Assembly: GCA_964501275.1 (NCBI GenBank)
Contig: CAZCSP010000007.1
Coordinates: 89,966-153,965, forward strand
Source of the DNA: 55-13 sp964501275
GTDB lineage: Bacteria; Armatimonadota; Fimbriimonadia; Fimbriimonadales; Fimbriimonadaceae
DNA: 64,000 nt
Direction of reading: 5' to 3'
Part shown: one piece after another, positions 42,307-51,465 of the stretch
Layout: each line of letters begins with the position of its first letter
Position numbering within the stretch: position 1 is the stretch's first letter
Notes under the pieces: generated by a model
Database searches by the model: none
The model's input: only the letters and a program-made list of their open reading frames with translations
Told to the model about the DNA's origin: nothing
Translations under genes and position numbers: made by a program

Positions 42307-43224
42307 CTACGCCGTTTCAAAAAGCTCAGGCAGCGAACGGAACTCGGACGGCACTAGGCCCAGATAGTCTCGAACCGACTCTCGAAGCCCCTGCGTCGTC
42401 CCGAAACCCGATTGAGTGGCGACGTGATCAACCGCCAAATCCGAAGACACCAGCAAAGAAACCGCGAGTTCTGTTCGGCACCGGTCTACATACTCGTGGA
42501 ACCCATAGCCCACCAATTGCTTGAAGACCCTGGAGAAGTGGAAAGGTGAGTAGCTCGCCATATCGGAGGCCTCTTTCAGCGACCAATTCCCAGCCGGAGC
42601 CTTCCGTACCTCCAATGCCAGCTTCATCAGCGGGTCGGGAAGGTCGCTTGGCAAGGGCGAAAGCTGCATCTCGTCGCTCCCAACCATGATCCTGCCTACT
42701 GCCTCGTGAATGATCGAAAGCAGAAGCGGCTCCACTAACTCGGCGGGGCAGTTCTTTGCCTCTTCGAACCGCTTGATAGCATCCAAGAAGTGAGGGTCGA
42801 TCGGCTTGCAGCCAACGTTTCGGGAAAGTCCTTTCGTATTGCGGCCCGGGCCATGGGTTTGCAGCCACTGGTCCAAAACCGGCTGGGATGCTGAGGACCA
42901 AGACAGCATCTGCAGTTTGTGGTCTCCCCGCGCGGCAAGGGCGCTCATCTTGACCGGCCCCTTGGCAAAAAACATGCTGCGGGGAGGAACGATGATAATC
43001 TTGGCGGCGGACACAGACCTTGCAATCACCGCCCCCTCCATGTTGATTCCCAACACGTTCACGCCCGGCGAAACGCCGATCGTACCGTTGGTAGAACGTT
43101 GTACCGCCATGGAGTACGCCTCAAGCCGCACATAGTGCAACCCAGGAAATTCGGACCTCTTTATGCCACCGGCACCGCACTCAAAATCAAGTTCCAGCGA
43201 CGGCTCGTTGGGCGTCAAACGCAA
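42307..43224 (-). CDS. AraC-family transcriptional regulator
   Basis: A 305-residue protein, TTG start. The N-terminal 190 residues are a putative ligand domain without clear matches. The C-terminal about 100 residues carry the two AraC helix-turn-helix motifs (WSLKEASDMASYSPFHFSRVFKQLVGYGFHEYV; SSDLAVDHVATQSGFGTTQGLRESVRDYLGLVPSEFR). The target is unknown; it is divergent from asd, with 108 bp between the starts. Confidence 0.88.
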   Translation of the reverse strand: MRLTPNEPSLELDFECGAGGIKRSEFPGLHYVRLEAYSMAVQRSTNGTIGVSPGVNVLGINMEGAVIARSVSAAKIIIVPPRSMFFAKGPVKMSALAARGDHKLQMLSWSSASQPVLDQWLQTHGPGRNTKGLSRNVGCKPIDPHFLDAIKRFEEAKNCPAELVEPLLLSIIHEAVGRIMVGSDEMQLSPLPSDLPDPLMKLALEVRKAPAGNWSLKEASDMASYSPFHFSRVFKQLVGYGFHEYVDRCRTELAVSLLVSSDLAVDHVATQSGFGTTQGLRESVRDYLGLVPSEFRSLPELFETA

Positions 43225-43332
43225 AACACCATTCCTTCAAGCTTTTGGGCAGTGTACAACACGTTGGGAATATGCAGAAGCCCCTCCCTTGCGTCCCGTC
43301 CTCTTTCTGCGTGAATCTGGTATCTATCTTGC

Positions 43333-44376
43333 GTGTCCCAAGGTTTCCAAGTCGCAATCGTCGGCGCCACCGGCGCCGTCGGAAACGAGTTTCTCCGACT
43401 GTTCGAAGAACGCAACTTCCCCATCGCCGGCCTTAGGCTTCTGGCCAGCGAACGATCTGTCGGAAAAACCGCCATCTATAAAGGCGAGACGATTACAATC
43501 GAAGAAGCGAAGCCAGAATCATTCGCTGGAATCGATTTTGCGTTCTTTAGCGCAGGGGCTTCGCGGTCAAAGACATTGGTTCCCGCCGCTTTGGAGGCAG
43601 GGGCGTACGTCATTGACAACTCCAGCGCATTTCGGATGGATCCAACTGTGCCTTTGGTTGTCCCCGAAGTCAACCCGGAAACTATCCAGATTGCCTCGAA
43701 ACTGTACGCCGTACCCAACTGCACCGCCATCATCCTCCTCGTCGCCGTCAACCCTTTACGCGAACTGGGCAAAATTGAACGATTGATCGTCAGCACCTAT
43801 CAGAGCGCCAGCGGGGGCGGGGCGAAGGTGATGGAAGAACTCCTCGCAGAGACTGCCGACGCCGTAAAGGGTGAAAACTCTGGTCGGGAAAAGGTCCTCC
43901 CTCACCCCTACGCTTTCAACCTCTTCAGCCATAACACGCCGATCAACGAGCATGGCTACAACGAGGAGGAGTGGAAGGTGATCGAGGAGTCGCGCAAGAT
44001 TCTGGGCCTGCCCGACCTGCGGATCAACGTCACCTGCGTTCGCGTTCCGGTGGTACGGGCGCATAGCGAGTCGATCACCGTCGAGTTTGCGGACAAGGCT
44101 CCTACCGAGGAGCAAATCCGCCAAGCCCTCGCCTCCGCTCCCGGAGTGCGGCTAGTGGACGACCGGGAGAACAACACCTTCCCCATGCCCATCACCGCCA
44201 GCGGCCAAGGCGATGTGCTGGTTGGGCGAATTCGCAAAGACCTCTCTCACCCCAGCGCGATCTCCATGTTTGTCGCAGGCGATCAGCTTTTGAAAGGCGC
44301 GGCCTTGAATGCGGTGCAAATCGCCGAGTACCTGATGAACATCGGCCAGCCTGTTTCGATGCCTCAGTACGTTTAG
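43333..44376 (+). CDS. asd: Aspartate-semialdehyde dehydrogenase
   Basis: NADP enzyme at the branch to lysine/diaminopimelate, threonine and methionine; 347 residues, GTG start. The nucleotide-binding opening is QVAIVGATGAVGNEFLRL. The catalytic Cys lies in YAVPNCTAIILL, and STYQSASGGGAKVMEEL follows. The substrate-binding region includes INVTCVRVPVVRAHSESI, and the end has DLSHPSAISMFVAGDQLLKGAALNAVQIAE. Monocistronic. Confidence 0.95.
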   Translation: MSQGFQVAIVGATGAVGNEFLRLFEERNFPIAGLRLLASERSVGKTAIYKGETITIEEAKPESFAGIDFAFFSAGASRSKTLVPAALEAGAYVIDNSSAFRMDPTVPLVVPEVNPETIQIASKLYAVPNCTAIILLVAVNPLRELGKIERLIVSTYQSASGGGAKVMEELLAETADAVKGENSGREKVLPHPYAFNLFSHNTPINEHGYNEEEWKVIEESRKILGLPDLRINVTCVRVPVVRAHSESITVEFADKAPTEEQIRQALASAPGVRLVDDRENNTFPMPITASGQGDVLVGRIRKDLSHPSAISMFVAGDQLLKGAALNAVQIAEYLMNIGQPVSMPQYV

Positions 44377-44750
44377 CCCGGCTACAGACAATCCTTCGGT
44401 GGCTCTCTGCGGTCCTCGGTGGTTTCATCCTCGGCCAATTGAGGCAATCTCAAAAGTCCACGCGAACTTCTACCCGCATTTTTTAACCACGGTGTAACAG
44501 CGGACACGGAGAAGACACAGCGAATCCACTGTGAAACTCTGCGTCCGCCGTGCCGCCGTGGTGATTTCAGAATCTTGACGGGGTTTGAGATAGCCGCTCC
44601 ACCGAAGGGAAAGGGACGTGCCCAACCCCGGTGTCTCGCCCTAGTCAAGGCTTCGCATACATTGCAACATATACGTTGCACTTTTAGCCTAAGTTCGCAA
44701 GGTATAGGTTGACAACGAAGCTTACTTTGTCAAGCTATACCTTGATAAAT
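44377..44750. other. Intergenic region with word repeats and two hairpins
   Basis: No gene. About 44394-44428 holds CGGTGGCTCTCTGCGGTCCTCGG-type words. About 44483-44572 holds an inverted pair, AACCACGG plus GCGGACACGGAG against GCGTCCGCCGTG plus CCGTGGT. TGCAAC-ATATAC-GTTGCA then CTTTT (44663-44685) is a small terminator-like hairpin. The strong hairpin at 44699-44743 is listed separately. Confidence 0.5.
44699..44743. repeat. 17 bp hairpin with palindromic arms
   Basis: AAGGTATAG-G-TTGACAA (44699-44715) faces TTGTCAA-G-CTATACCTT (44727-44743), with one mismatch and an 11 nt loop containing AAGCTT. It lies just past the end of the NUDIX gene and could be its terminator or a relic of a small inverted-repeat element. 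Confidence 0.6.
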
Positions 44751-45233
44751 TCACCCGCAACGGCTGTCGCTTAGACGCTTCACCACTTCGTGACTGTACT
44801 GAAAAACCGCCTCCGTCAAAGGGTTCCAGAGGTGGTAGATGGCGGGGAGTTCTTCTACCGTCACCAATCTCATCCCAAGCGACTCCTCTTTCATGGAGAT
44901 TTCGCCCACGTTCAAGACTTTGGCCGCATAGCAGTCGGCCCAACGGACTTCCCGGCGCTCGCTGATTTGGTAGCACCCGATGTACTGTACGCGCTCCAAA
45001 TCGACGCCTCCCTCTTCTTTGGCTTCCCGGCAGGCGGCTTCCAAGGAGCTTTCGCCAGGCTCGACGCGACCGCTGGGAATGCACCAGCCGCGATCCTCAA
45101 TGTCACAGATGACCACATGGTCGCCCTGCCAGGCGAAGACTAACACCGCAAAGGTTCGCAAAGGGGCCTTAAAGGGCGCGGGGAAAAACTGAAGCCTCTG
45201 TCGACCGAACGTACCAGAGGGGAACCGTCTCAT
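44751..45233 (-). CDS. NUDIX hydrolase
   Basis: A 160-residue pyrophosphohydrolase of unknown substrate. The Nudix box is complete: GRVEPGESSLEAACREAKEEGG at about residues 55-76 (G-x5-E-x7-REUxEExGU). The surrounding sequence (VLVFAWQGDHVVICDIEDRGWCIPSG) is standard. It overlaps the end of lepB by 4 bp (ATGA) on the same strand, so translation is coupled. Confidence 0.9.
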   Translation of the reverse strand: MRRFPSGTFGRQRLQFFPAPFKAPLRTFAVLVFAWQGDHVVICDIEDRGWCIPSGRVEPGESSLEAACREAKEEGGVDLERVQYIGCYQISERREVRWADCYAAKVLNVGEISMKEESLGMRLVTVEELPAIYHLWNPLTEAVFQYSHEVVKRLSDSRCG

Positions 45234-45670
45234 TGTCGAATGACGACCTTGCCAATCACGCTATCCAAAGGGACCGGGCCGAATAACCGACTGTCTTCCG
45301 AGACCGCACGATTGTCCCCCAGCACATAAATGTGGCCTTCTGGCACCTTGTATTCCCCGCCTCGGAAATCGACCGTCTCCGGCACCAAGGACCACTCCAC
45401 CACTTCACCCGCCATCTTGTAAACCCTCTTGATGATGAACCCAGTCGGCCCATCATCCTGAATCACCACAATATCCTTGTGCTTGATCGGGCCAACCAGC
45501 CAATAGGCTTTGCTGGTTAAGACGCGCCGCCCGTTCTTAAGAGTCGGCAACATGGAATCTCCCGAGACCACGACGGTCTTGAAAGTGAGCTGGAAATAGA
45601 TCGCAAAGACGAGGAGAAAAAGCAGAGTGACGCCAAATCCGGTGATCGCTCGCTTGCGGGTGGATTTCAT
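45230..45670 (-). CDS. lepB: Signal peptidase I
   Basis: Inner-membrane serine protease removing signal peptides from secreted proteins, 146 residues, on the short side for the family. One N-terminal membrane anchor (GVTLLFLLVFAIYF), catalytic Ser in VVSGDSMLPT, catalytic Lys in FIIKRVYKMAGE, and the GHIYVLGDNRAVSEDSR box. First gene of a two-gene unit with the NUDIX gene. A second signal peptidase may exist elsewhere. Confidence 0.93.
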   Translation of the reverse strand: MKSTRKRAITGFGVTLLFLLVFAIYFQLTFKTVVVSGDSMLPTLKNGRRVLTSKAYWLVGPIKHKDIVVIQDDGPTGFIIKRVYKMAGEVVEWSLVPETVDFRGGEYKVPEGHIYVLGDNRAVSEDSRLFGPVPLDSVIGKVVIRQ

Positions 45671-45746
45671 ACTGACTCCATTTTAGCGGGTTTGCCGCGC
45701 CGCGTCCGCTATACTCTATGCGAGAACCTCCACTTTCACAAAGCCT

Positions 45747-46268
45747 ATGGACACTATTTTCAAGTCCTTGGCGGCCTATGGGCCGCAAGCCACGTTCATT
45801 CTGTGTCTTCTTGTTGTCGTTTTAGCGGTAGCCGCTATTCTACAGTCGGGCAAGATCCGAAGGATGAACTCCCGATGGCGGGACCTTCTGGAAGGCGCCA
45901 AGGGTGAAAACCTGGAGAGATTGTTGTACGATCATTTAAGGGAGCGCATGCAGATTCAAGCTCAGATTGAAGCCACGGATAGCCGGGTCCAGGTTCTGGA
46001 AGACAAGATGGCCGGAGCCAAACGTCATCTGGGTCTGGTGAAATACGACGCCTTTGAGGATGTCGGCGGTAACCAAAGCTTCGCTCTCGCCCTCTACGAC
46101 GACCGGGGAGACGGTGCGCTGGTCACAAGCTTGGTCGGTCGATCCGACTGCCGGGTGTACTGCAAGCCCCTCTTGGGAGGCAAATCGGAGAGGAGCATTT
46201 CACAGGAGGAGCAGCGGGCCATTATTGAGGCCGTGCAGTCGGGCCCCCGGTCCATCGTTTCCCACTAA
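45747..46268 (+). CDS. DUF4446 family membrane protein
   Basis: A 173-residue protein: one N-terminal membrane helix (ATFILCLLVVVLAVAAIL), a coiled coil (about 45-90) and a conserved C-terminal domain (LGLVKYDAFEDVGGNQSFALALYDDRGDGALVTSLVGR). This is the DUF4446 signature; the function is not known. TATACT (45710-45715) lies 31 nt before the ATG. It ends 5 bp before an ECF sigma gene, so the three genes 45747-47824 may form one operon. Confidence 0.85.
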   Translation: MDTIFKSLAAYGPQATFILCLLVVVLAVAAILQSGKIRRMNSRWRDLLEGAKGENLERLLYDHLRERMQIQAQIEATDSRVQVLEDKMAGAKRHLGLVKYDAFEDVGGNQSFALALYDDRGDGALVTSLVGRSDCRVYCKPLLGGKSERSISQEEQRAIIEAVQSGPRSIVSH

Positions 46269-46273
46269 AAGGT

Positions 46274-46867
46274 ATGAGCGAAAGCCACCTCGACGACGAG
46301 TTACTGATCCGACGCTCACAAGGGGGCGACCGATCTGCGTTCGACGCTTTGATCGCTAAGCACAGCGCTCGGGCCTACCAATACGCCTTCCGATTGACCC
46401 GGAACCCAGAAGAGGCGTCCGACGTCGTAGCCGAGGGGTTTGTCCGGGTCTATAACGCGATTCAGAACTTCAAGGGCCAGAGTGCTTTCACCACGTGGCT
46501 GTACCGCATCATGACCAACTGCTTCTTGGATATCCGCAAGAAGGAGAAAAGCCGCCAGACGACCAGTATCGAATCGGCGTTGGTGACCTCAGAGGGCGAT
46601 GTGGAACTGCAGATCGAGGACGAGAGCGGCACGCCCTATGACATCACAGAACGCTCGGAACGCGAAGTTCGCTTTGAGAAGGCAGTCTCAAAGCTGCCTG
46701 AGTATCAGAAGGCGATGATCGTAATGTATCACGCCGAGATGATGTCTTACGAAGAGATCGCTGCGTCTTTGGACCTACCCATCGGGACTGTCAAGAGCCG
46801 ATTGAACCGTGCCCGCCTTACTTTGAGGGAACTGCTGCAAAAAGATGCGGAACTTTTCCAAATCTAG
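46274..46867 (+). CDS. ECF-type RNA polymerase sigma factor
   Basis: A 197-residue sigma-70 family factor of the extracytoplasmic class. Region 2 is AYQYAFRLTRNPEEASDVVAEGFVRVY with SAFTTWLYRIMTNCFLDIRKK; region 4 is LPEYQKAMIVMYHAEMMSYEEIAASLDLPIGTVKSRLNRAR. The gene downstream (46967) encodes a likely anti-sigma factor. The target regulon and signal are unknown. Confidence 0.93.
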   Translation: MSESHLDDELLIRRSQGGDRSAFDALIAKHSARAYQYAFRLTRNPEEASDVVAEGFVRVYNAIQNFKGQSAFTTWLYRIMTNCFLDIRKKEKSRQTTSIESALVTSEGDVELQIEDESGTPYDITERSEREVRFEKAVSKLPEYQKAMIVMYHAEMMSYEEIAASLDLPIGTVKSRLNRARLTLRELLQKDAELFQI

Positions 46868-46966
46868 CCAAGTCACACTTCCTAGATTCACGAAAAGACG
46901 GGTGGGGAGTCGCGCGCCTCGAATACGAATGAGTCGATGAATTGACCCTTAATTGGGGTGTGAAAG

Positions 46967-47824
46967 ATGACTAACGAAAAAGCAAGAGAGTTTTTCTCCG
47001 CATACTCCGAAGGCACGCTAGATGCCGGGCTCGCCCATGCGTTTGAGGCGAAGCTGAAAGCGGATGAGAAACTCCGCTCTGAGTACGAGCAGTTTGAAGC
47101 GACATTGAAGGAGCTCGAATCGTTGCAGTTCGAGCAGATCGAAGTTCCCTTTGGTCTTAACGATCGGATCAGCGCGGCGGTCGACAAAAGCATTTACGAT
47201 AAGAAGCGGGCCGCCCCACCAGGGTGGATTCTTTGGATTCGTAATTTAGCGGTTGCCGGCCTCGCCGCAAGTGCCGTGTTCGGTGCCTACTTGAGCATCA
47301 ATAACGCGACCGGCAAGGGTCCGGCCATTAGCCCCGTCGGCCCGGTCCCACACGCCACCAAGTCGATCGAACAGATCGAGTACACCAAGACGCCAAACGG
47401 GGTCAGCTTGGAGTACCGCCCAACCAAGTCGCAGTCAGTTACCATCCGAGGCGGCGAGGCTGGCGAAGAGGTGTTCAACATCGGCAGCGAAGGCCGGGTT
47501 CATGAATTGAAGAATGCTCAACCCGATGCCGCCGCCTTCGAGGTGATCATTCAGGATGAGATGCCTTCCACGATCGTGATCGTGCCTGGAACGGTTCGCA
47601 AAGAGATCGAAGCCAGCCAAGGCTCGGTGGTGAACCTCGCGAAAGCGATTGCCGACAAGTACGGCATTCCCGTGGTCCTGAAGACGGCCAAAGTCCAATC
47701 CGAGATTTCTTGGCCGGCGCTTGGCGAGCCTGATGCTTTGAAGGCAAGCCAGACCGGATTGCAGAACCTGACCGGTGTCGTTCCCGACACCCGCGACGGA
47801 GTCCTGTTTATCGGCGACAACTAG
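46967..47824 (+). CDS. Probable membrane anti-sigma factor
   Basis: A 285-residue protein. The N-terminal 75 residues are an anti-sigma-like helical domain (KAREFFSAYSEGTLDAGLAHAFEAKLKADEKLRSEYEQF) without the His/Cys zinc site of many relatives. One membrane helix (ILWIRNLAVAGLAASAVFGAYL, about 86-107) leads to a periplasmic part of about 175 residues. Position after an ECF sigma gene and topology support the role. It converges on 47821-48714 with a 4 bp overlap. Confidence 0.75.
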   Translation: MTNEKAREFFSAYSEGTLDAGLAHAFEAKLKADEKLRSEYEQFEATLKELESLQFEQIEVPFGLNDRISAAVDKSIYDKKRAAPPGWILWIRNLAVAGLAASAVFGAYLSINNATGKGPAISPVGPVPHATKSIEQIEYTKTPNGVSLEYRPTKSQSVTIRGGEAGEEVFNIGSEGRVHELKNAQPDAAAFEVIIQDEMPSTIVIVPGTVRKEIEASQGSVVNLAKAIADKYGIPVVLKTAKVQSEISWPALGEPDALKASQTGLQNLTGVVPDTRDGVLFIGDN

Positions 47825-48714
47825 GGTGTCGGACGGCTGGACAGGCTCATGATCCGATCGATTATGAGCCTGTTTCTCTGCCCGGCCAATATGCACTGAT
47901 CGGCCTCAAACGAAAACCCCAGCGACGCCCCGTCTGTGGCCCCGTACCCAGAAGCGCTGCTCACTTTTGCCAACGCCGGGTGCTCAAAGAAAGCGTTTGA
48001 CTCATCGTTTCCCTGGGGACCGTGCCCTACAGCTTGAATCTTCTTGTACTGCTCCACTGCGAGCTGCGCCAAGTGCTTCGCGCGCCCAGTTATCTTCTTG
48101 ATCTGCTGATCATCGACTGTCATGGAGTTCATACAGGCGATAAGTCGCTCCTTCTGGGCGTCATCCAATTCTGAATAGATCGCCTCTATCCGATAGAGGA
48201 CGCTGGAGTGAAGCAGGTGGGAACGGTACAGGCTAATGAAGCTGGAATACTGGAGGCACTTGACCACTTCAGTGGCCAGAATCAGATCATCCAAAGCTTG
48301 ATCGTATTGCTTTGCTTGGATATTCGCCTCTGCCTCATGAACCAAACGTTTCGCCACGATCTGGTTTGCATCGACGACGGTGGCCTTTGTTCCGCTGATC
48401 GAGTCTTCATCGAAAAGGGTGGGGACAAGTGGTTTGAGGCTGCCATTCTGCCCGCCCTCGACCCACTTGAAAGCTAGCCTTCTGAGCGCCACCGCATTTT
48501 CCGGACCTGTTGATTGTAGGCGATCAAAGGTCTCTATGACCAAGGGGATGTAGGCATTGGTCCTGGCGTGGTCTTCTTGCAAAGCGGGCCACTCGAAAGG
48601 GTCTATGTACGTCCGAGCGTGGACCCCAATCCCGGTCATCAAGACGGCGGGAGCAACCGCCATTGCACTGTAAAGAAGCTTCCGTGCCTCCATCGTATGT
48701 GCAATTTTCGGCAC
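47821..48714 (-). CDS. Hypothetical secreted or anchored helical protein
   Basis: A 297-residue protein from a GTG at 48714, or 290 from the ATG at 48693. It has a hydrophobic N-terminus (LLYSAMAVAPAVLMTGIGV) and then mostly helical sequence with TPR-like spacing (ANIQAKQYDQALDDLILATEVVK). It resembles no family I can name. GTGCAAT (48699-48705) and ATTGCAC (48719-48725) form an inverted pair around the start, possibly an operator. Confidence 0.6.
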   Translation of the reverse strand: MPKIAHTMEARKLLYSAMAVAPAVLMTGIGVHARTYIDPFEWPALQEDHARTNAYIPLVIETFDRLQSTGPENAVALRRLAFKWVEGGQNGSLKPLVPTLFDEDSISGTKATVVDANQIVAKRLVHEAEANIQAKQYDQALDDLILATEVVKCLQYSSFISLYRSHLLHSSVLYRIEAIYSELDDAQKERLIACMNSMTVDDQQIKKITGRAKHLAQLAVEQYKKIQAVGHGPQGNDESNAFFEHPALAKVSSASGYGATDGASLGFSFEADQCILAGQRNRLIIDRIMSLSSRPTP

Positions 48715-48761
48715 AGATATTGCACTACACAGGGTCAGATGCTAGTCGAATTGCTAGGTTT

Positions 48762-48900
48762 GGGGACGGCGTTGGGTGTTAGGCATTGGCGTGCGGGTGG
48801 GCGTTGGGCCAGTCGAGGATATCTGACGAATCGGTCCGATCAGACGGACATGTCTGGTTTCCCGACACCGTAAAGCCCCAATGCCCTAGCACCGTCACTA
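48762..48900. repeat. Word-hairpin upstream of the second ECF sigma gene
   Basis: The left arm has GTTTGGGGACGGCGTTGGG, TGTTAGGCATTGGCGTGC and GGGCGTTGGGCC; the right arm CCCGACACCGTAAAGCC and CCAATGCCCTAGCACCG. The centre carries CGGTCCGATCAGACGGACATG. It has the same style as 2261-2350. Confidence 0.5.
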
Positions 48901-48992
48901 GGTATATCTGCCTAACATTCAACGGCGATCTTGGCCCTGCGGCAAAACCATCTTAAGATAAATGCCGGGAGAGGTGAATAAAAGAAACCTAA

Positions 48993-49553
48993 ATGAAAAC
49001 TGAGCCGGTCCCCTGCTGTGAGGGCCAACTCATCCAGCGAGCAAAAAGAGGCGAGTCGGTCGCCTTTGAGCTCATATCAAAATCGTACCGACCAATGCTC
49101 TATCAGGTTGCGATGCGAGTGCTTCGCAACAACGACGACGCGAACGACGCAGTGCAAGAGACATTGCTGAAGGCGTATCGGGCGATTCGGGATTTCGATC
49201 CCGCCCGACCGCTCAAGCCATGGCTTTGCCGAATCTGCTCCAACGTTTGTATCGACATGGTGCGGAGTCGCCGGCACGAGATGGAGCCTCTCGACCAGCA
49301 TGAATACATGCTGTGCGATGGGTCATTCAACCTCTCAAGTCTGGCGGAAGACCGAATCGCGAGAGAGATGGTTGTCGAGGCGATTGGCCGGCTCCCGGCC
49401 AAGTACCGCCATATCATCCTCATGAGGCACTTCCGCCACATGGATGTGAATGAGATTGCGGACGAACTGAAGGCGCCCGAGGGAACGATCAAAAGCTGGT
49501 TGTTCCGAGCAAGGGGCCTCCTCAAAAGGGATCTACAAGTGGCACTGGGTTAG
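48993..49553 (+). CDS. ECF-type RNA polymerase sigma factor
   Basis: A 186-residue factor: region 2 MLYQVAMRVLRNNDDANDAVQETLLKAYRAIRDFD with LKPWLCRICSNVCIDMVRSRR; region 4 LPAKYRHIILMRHFRHMDVNEIADELKAPEGTIKSWLFRAR. It differs clearly from the factor at 46274. No anti-sigma gene follows, so its control is unknown. A strong terminator lies downstream (49602-49645). Confidence 0.92.
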   Translation: MKTEPVPCCEGQLIQRAKRGESVAFELISKSYRPMLYQVAMRVLRNNDDANDAVQETLLKAYRAIRDFDPARPLKPWLCRICSNVCIDMVRSRRHEMEPLDQHEYMLCDGSFNLSSLAEDRIAREMVVEAIGRLPAKYRHIILMRHFRHMDVNEIADELKAPEGTIKSWLFRARGLLKRDLQVALG

Positions 49554-49601
49554 GCCACACCACGGGAAATGCGTCATCCGCTCCGACTAATCCCGGAGCC
49601 G

Positions 49602-49645
49602 CCCGGACTCAGAACTCTCCCCCCTGAGTCCGGGATTCGCTTTTT
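49602..49645 (+). terminator. Intrinsic terminator after the ECF sigma gene
   Basis: CCCGGACTCAG (49602-49612) pairs perfectly with CTGAGTCCGGG (49624-49634) across an 11 nt loop; ATTCGC and five T follow. Confidence 0.8.
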
Positions 49646-49711
49646 GGTGCAAGGTCAGTTGCAGCCTCCACCCCAAAGCGCTCCCGCTCTTGTATGTCAA
49701 AATGACCGCTC

Positions 49712-51232
49712 ATGAGCAAAGACTTCGGCATCACCGCCAGGGGCGACAACTACGCCGACTGGTACAACGAACTGGTCCTGAAGGCCGACTTGGCGGAGAA
49801 CTCCGCCGTGCGCGGCTGTATGGTCATCAAGCCCCACGGCTACGCCATCTGGGAGCTCATGCAGCAGGGGCTGGATGGACTCTTCAAGGCGACCGGCCAC
49901 GTCAACGCCTACTTCCCTTTGTTCATCCCAAAGTCGTTCTTTGAGAAGGAAGCCGAGCATGTCGAAGGCTTTGCCAAAGAGTGCGCGGTGGTCACCCACT
50001 ACCGCCTGAAAGCCAACCCGGACGGCCCCGGCCTTATCCCCGATCCCGAGGCCGAGTTGGAAGAGCCGCTCATCATCCGCCCGACCAGCGAGACGATCAT
50101 CTGGAACACCTACAAAAAGTGGATTCAGAGCTACCGCGACCTGCCCCTGCTCATCAACCAGTGGTGCAACGTAGTGCGGTGGGAGATGCGCACCCGCCTG
50201 TTCCTCCGCTCCGCCGAGTTCCTTTGGCAAGAGGGCCACACCGCCCACGCCACCTATGACGAGGCCGAAGAGGAGACTCTGACCATCCTCCACCAATGCT
50301 ACGGCCGGTTCGTGGAGGAGTGGATGGCGGTGCCGGTCATCAAGGGCTTGAAGAGCGACGGCGAGAAGTTTGCCGGAGCCGACCACACCTACTGCATGGA
50401 GGCCATAACCCAGGACCTCCGCGCCATCCAGGCCGGAACCTCCCACCACCTGGGCCAAAACTTCGCCAAGGCGTTCGACGTCACGTTCCAATCCAACGAG
50501 GGCAAATTGGAGCACGTTTACGCCACGTCCTGGGGAGTCAGCACGCGCCTGATCGGGACCCTGATCATGGCCCACAGCGACGACAAAGGCCTCGTCGCCC
50601 CGCCGCGTCTGGCTCCGGTGCAGGTCGTCATCATCCCGATGGGCCGCGACGAGGAGACCCGGTCGCAAACCATCGGCGCGGCCGAGAGAATCGCCCAAAG
50701 CCTGCGCGACCAATCCTACAGCGGCCAACCGATCCGGGTGAAGATCGACAAGCGCGAGAAGGAGAGCCCCGGCTTCAAATACAACTACTGGGAGCTGCGA
50801 GGAGCCTGCATCCGCATCGAGATCGGCCCCCGCGATCTGGAAGCGGGAACAGCCATGGTCTCGCGCCGAGACACCGGCGACAAACAGCCGCTCAGCCTCG
50901 ACGGCGACCTCCCCTCCAAGCTGGTCGATCTCCTGGAGGAGATACAAAAAGACCTCTACGACCGAGCCCTCGCCTTCCGCGAAGCCAACACCCACCGGGT
51001 GGACACCTGGGAGGAGTTTGAGAAGCGGTTCGAGGGCGAAGGCGGCGGCGGCTTCGTCCTAGCCCACTGGGACGGAACGACCGAAACGGAAGAGGCTATC
51101 TCCCAGAAGACCAAGGCGACGATCCGTTGCATCCCCCTAGAACCCCTCCACCCCGACGACGACAAGCCGGGAGTCTGCGTCTACAGCGGCAACCCCAGCG
51201 CAAAACGCGTGGTGTTCGCCAAAGCGTACTAA
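49712..51232 (+). CDS. proS: Prolyl-tRNA synthetase, short (archaeal/eukaryote-like) form
   Basis: Class II synthetase, 506 residues, without the large editing insertion of E. coli-type ProRS. Motif 2 is NQWCNVVRWEMRTRLFLRSAEFLWQEGHTAHAT; IIRPTSETIIWNTYKKWI and LGQNFAKAFDVTF (motif 3 region near GVSTRLIGTLIM) follow. After the anticodon-binding domain (PVQVVIIPMG) comes the extra C-terminal domain typical of this form. This type occurs in several bacterial phyla by ancient transfer. Confidence 0.95.
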   Translation: MSKDFGITARGDNYADWYNELVLKADLAENSAVRGCMVIKPHGYAIWELMQQGLDGLFKATGHVNAYFPLFIPKSFFEKEAEHVEGFAKECAVVTHYRLKANPDGPGLIPDPEAELEEPLIIRPTSETIIWNTYKKWIQSYRDLPLLINQWCNVVRWEMRTRLFLRSAEFLWQEGHTAHATYDEAEEETLTILHQCYGRFVEEWMAVPVIKGLKSDGEKFAGADHTYCMEAITQDLRAIQAGTSHHLGQNFAKAFDVTFQSNEGKLEHVYATSWGVSTRLIGTLIMAHSDDKGLVAPPRLAPVQVVIIPMGRDEETRSQTIGAAERIAQSLRDQSYSGQPIRVKIDKREKESPGFKYNYWELRGACIRIEIGPRDLEAGTAMVSRRDTGDKQPLSLDGDLPSKLVDLLEEIQKDLYDRALAFREANTHRVDTWEEFEKRFEGEGGGGFVLAHWDGTTETEEAISQKTKATIRCIPLEPLHPDDDKPGVCVYSGNPSAKRVVFAKAY

Positions 51233-51465
51233 GGATCGTGCGGAGCCTCCCCCTGCGGATGTTTGCGTTGTGGGGGGAGGGTAGGGTGGGGGTCGCTAGC
51301 CGAGTGTTTGTAGGTAGGTCTACGAACCTAGGTAAAGAAACCAAGGGCGCAAAGAAGAGTTCGAGCCTAACTGGTTTTCCTTTGCGTTTCTTTGTTTCAT
51401 CGTTTCTTTGCGGTGAGAAGAAACCGGGGATTGGCTACCAGAGTTGGCCCCGCAAAGCCTCACCC
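51233..51465. repeat. Spacer with hairpin and inverted CAAAGAAAC words
   Basis: CCTCCCCC (51246-51253) pairs with GGGGGAGG (51273-51280). Then AAAGAAACCAAGGGCGC plus AAAGAA (about 51334-51357) faces TTCCTTTGCGTTTC plus TTTG and TTTCTTTGCGG (about 51377-51412). No gene is seen. Confidence 0.5.

Noticed and set aside
49697..50995. 432-codon frame antisense to proS
   Set aside because: Composition (Gly/Val/Asp-rich, no motifs) is that of a shadow frame; proS on the other strand is unambiguous.
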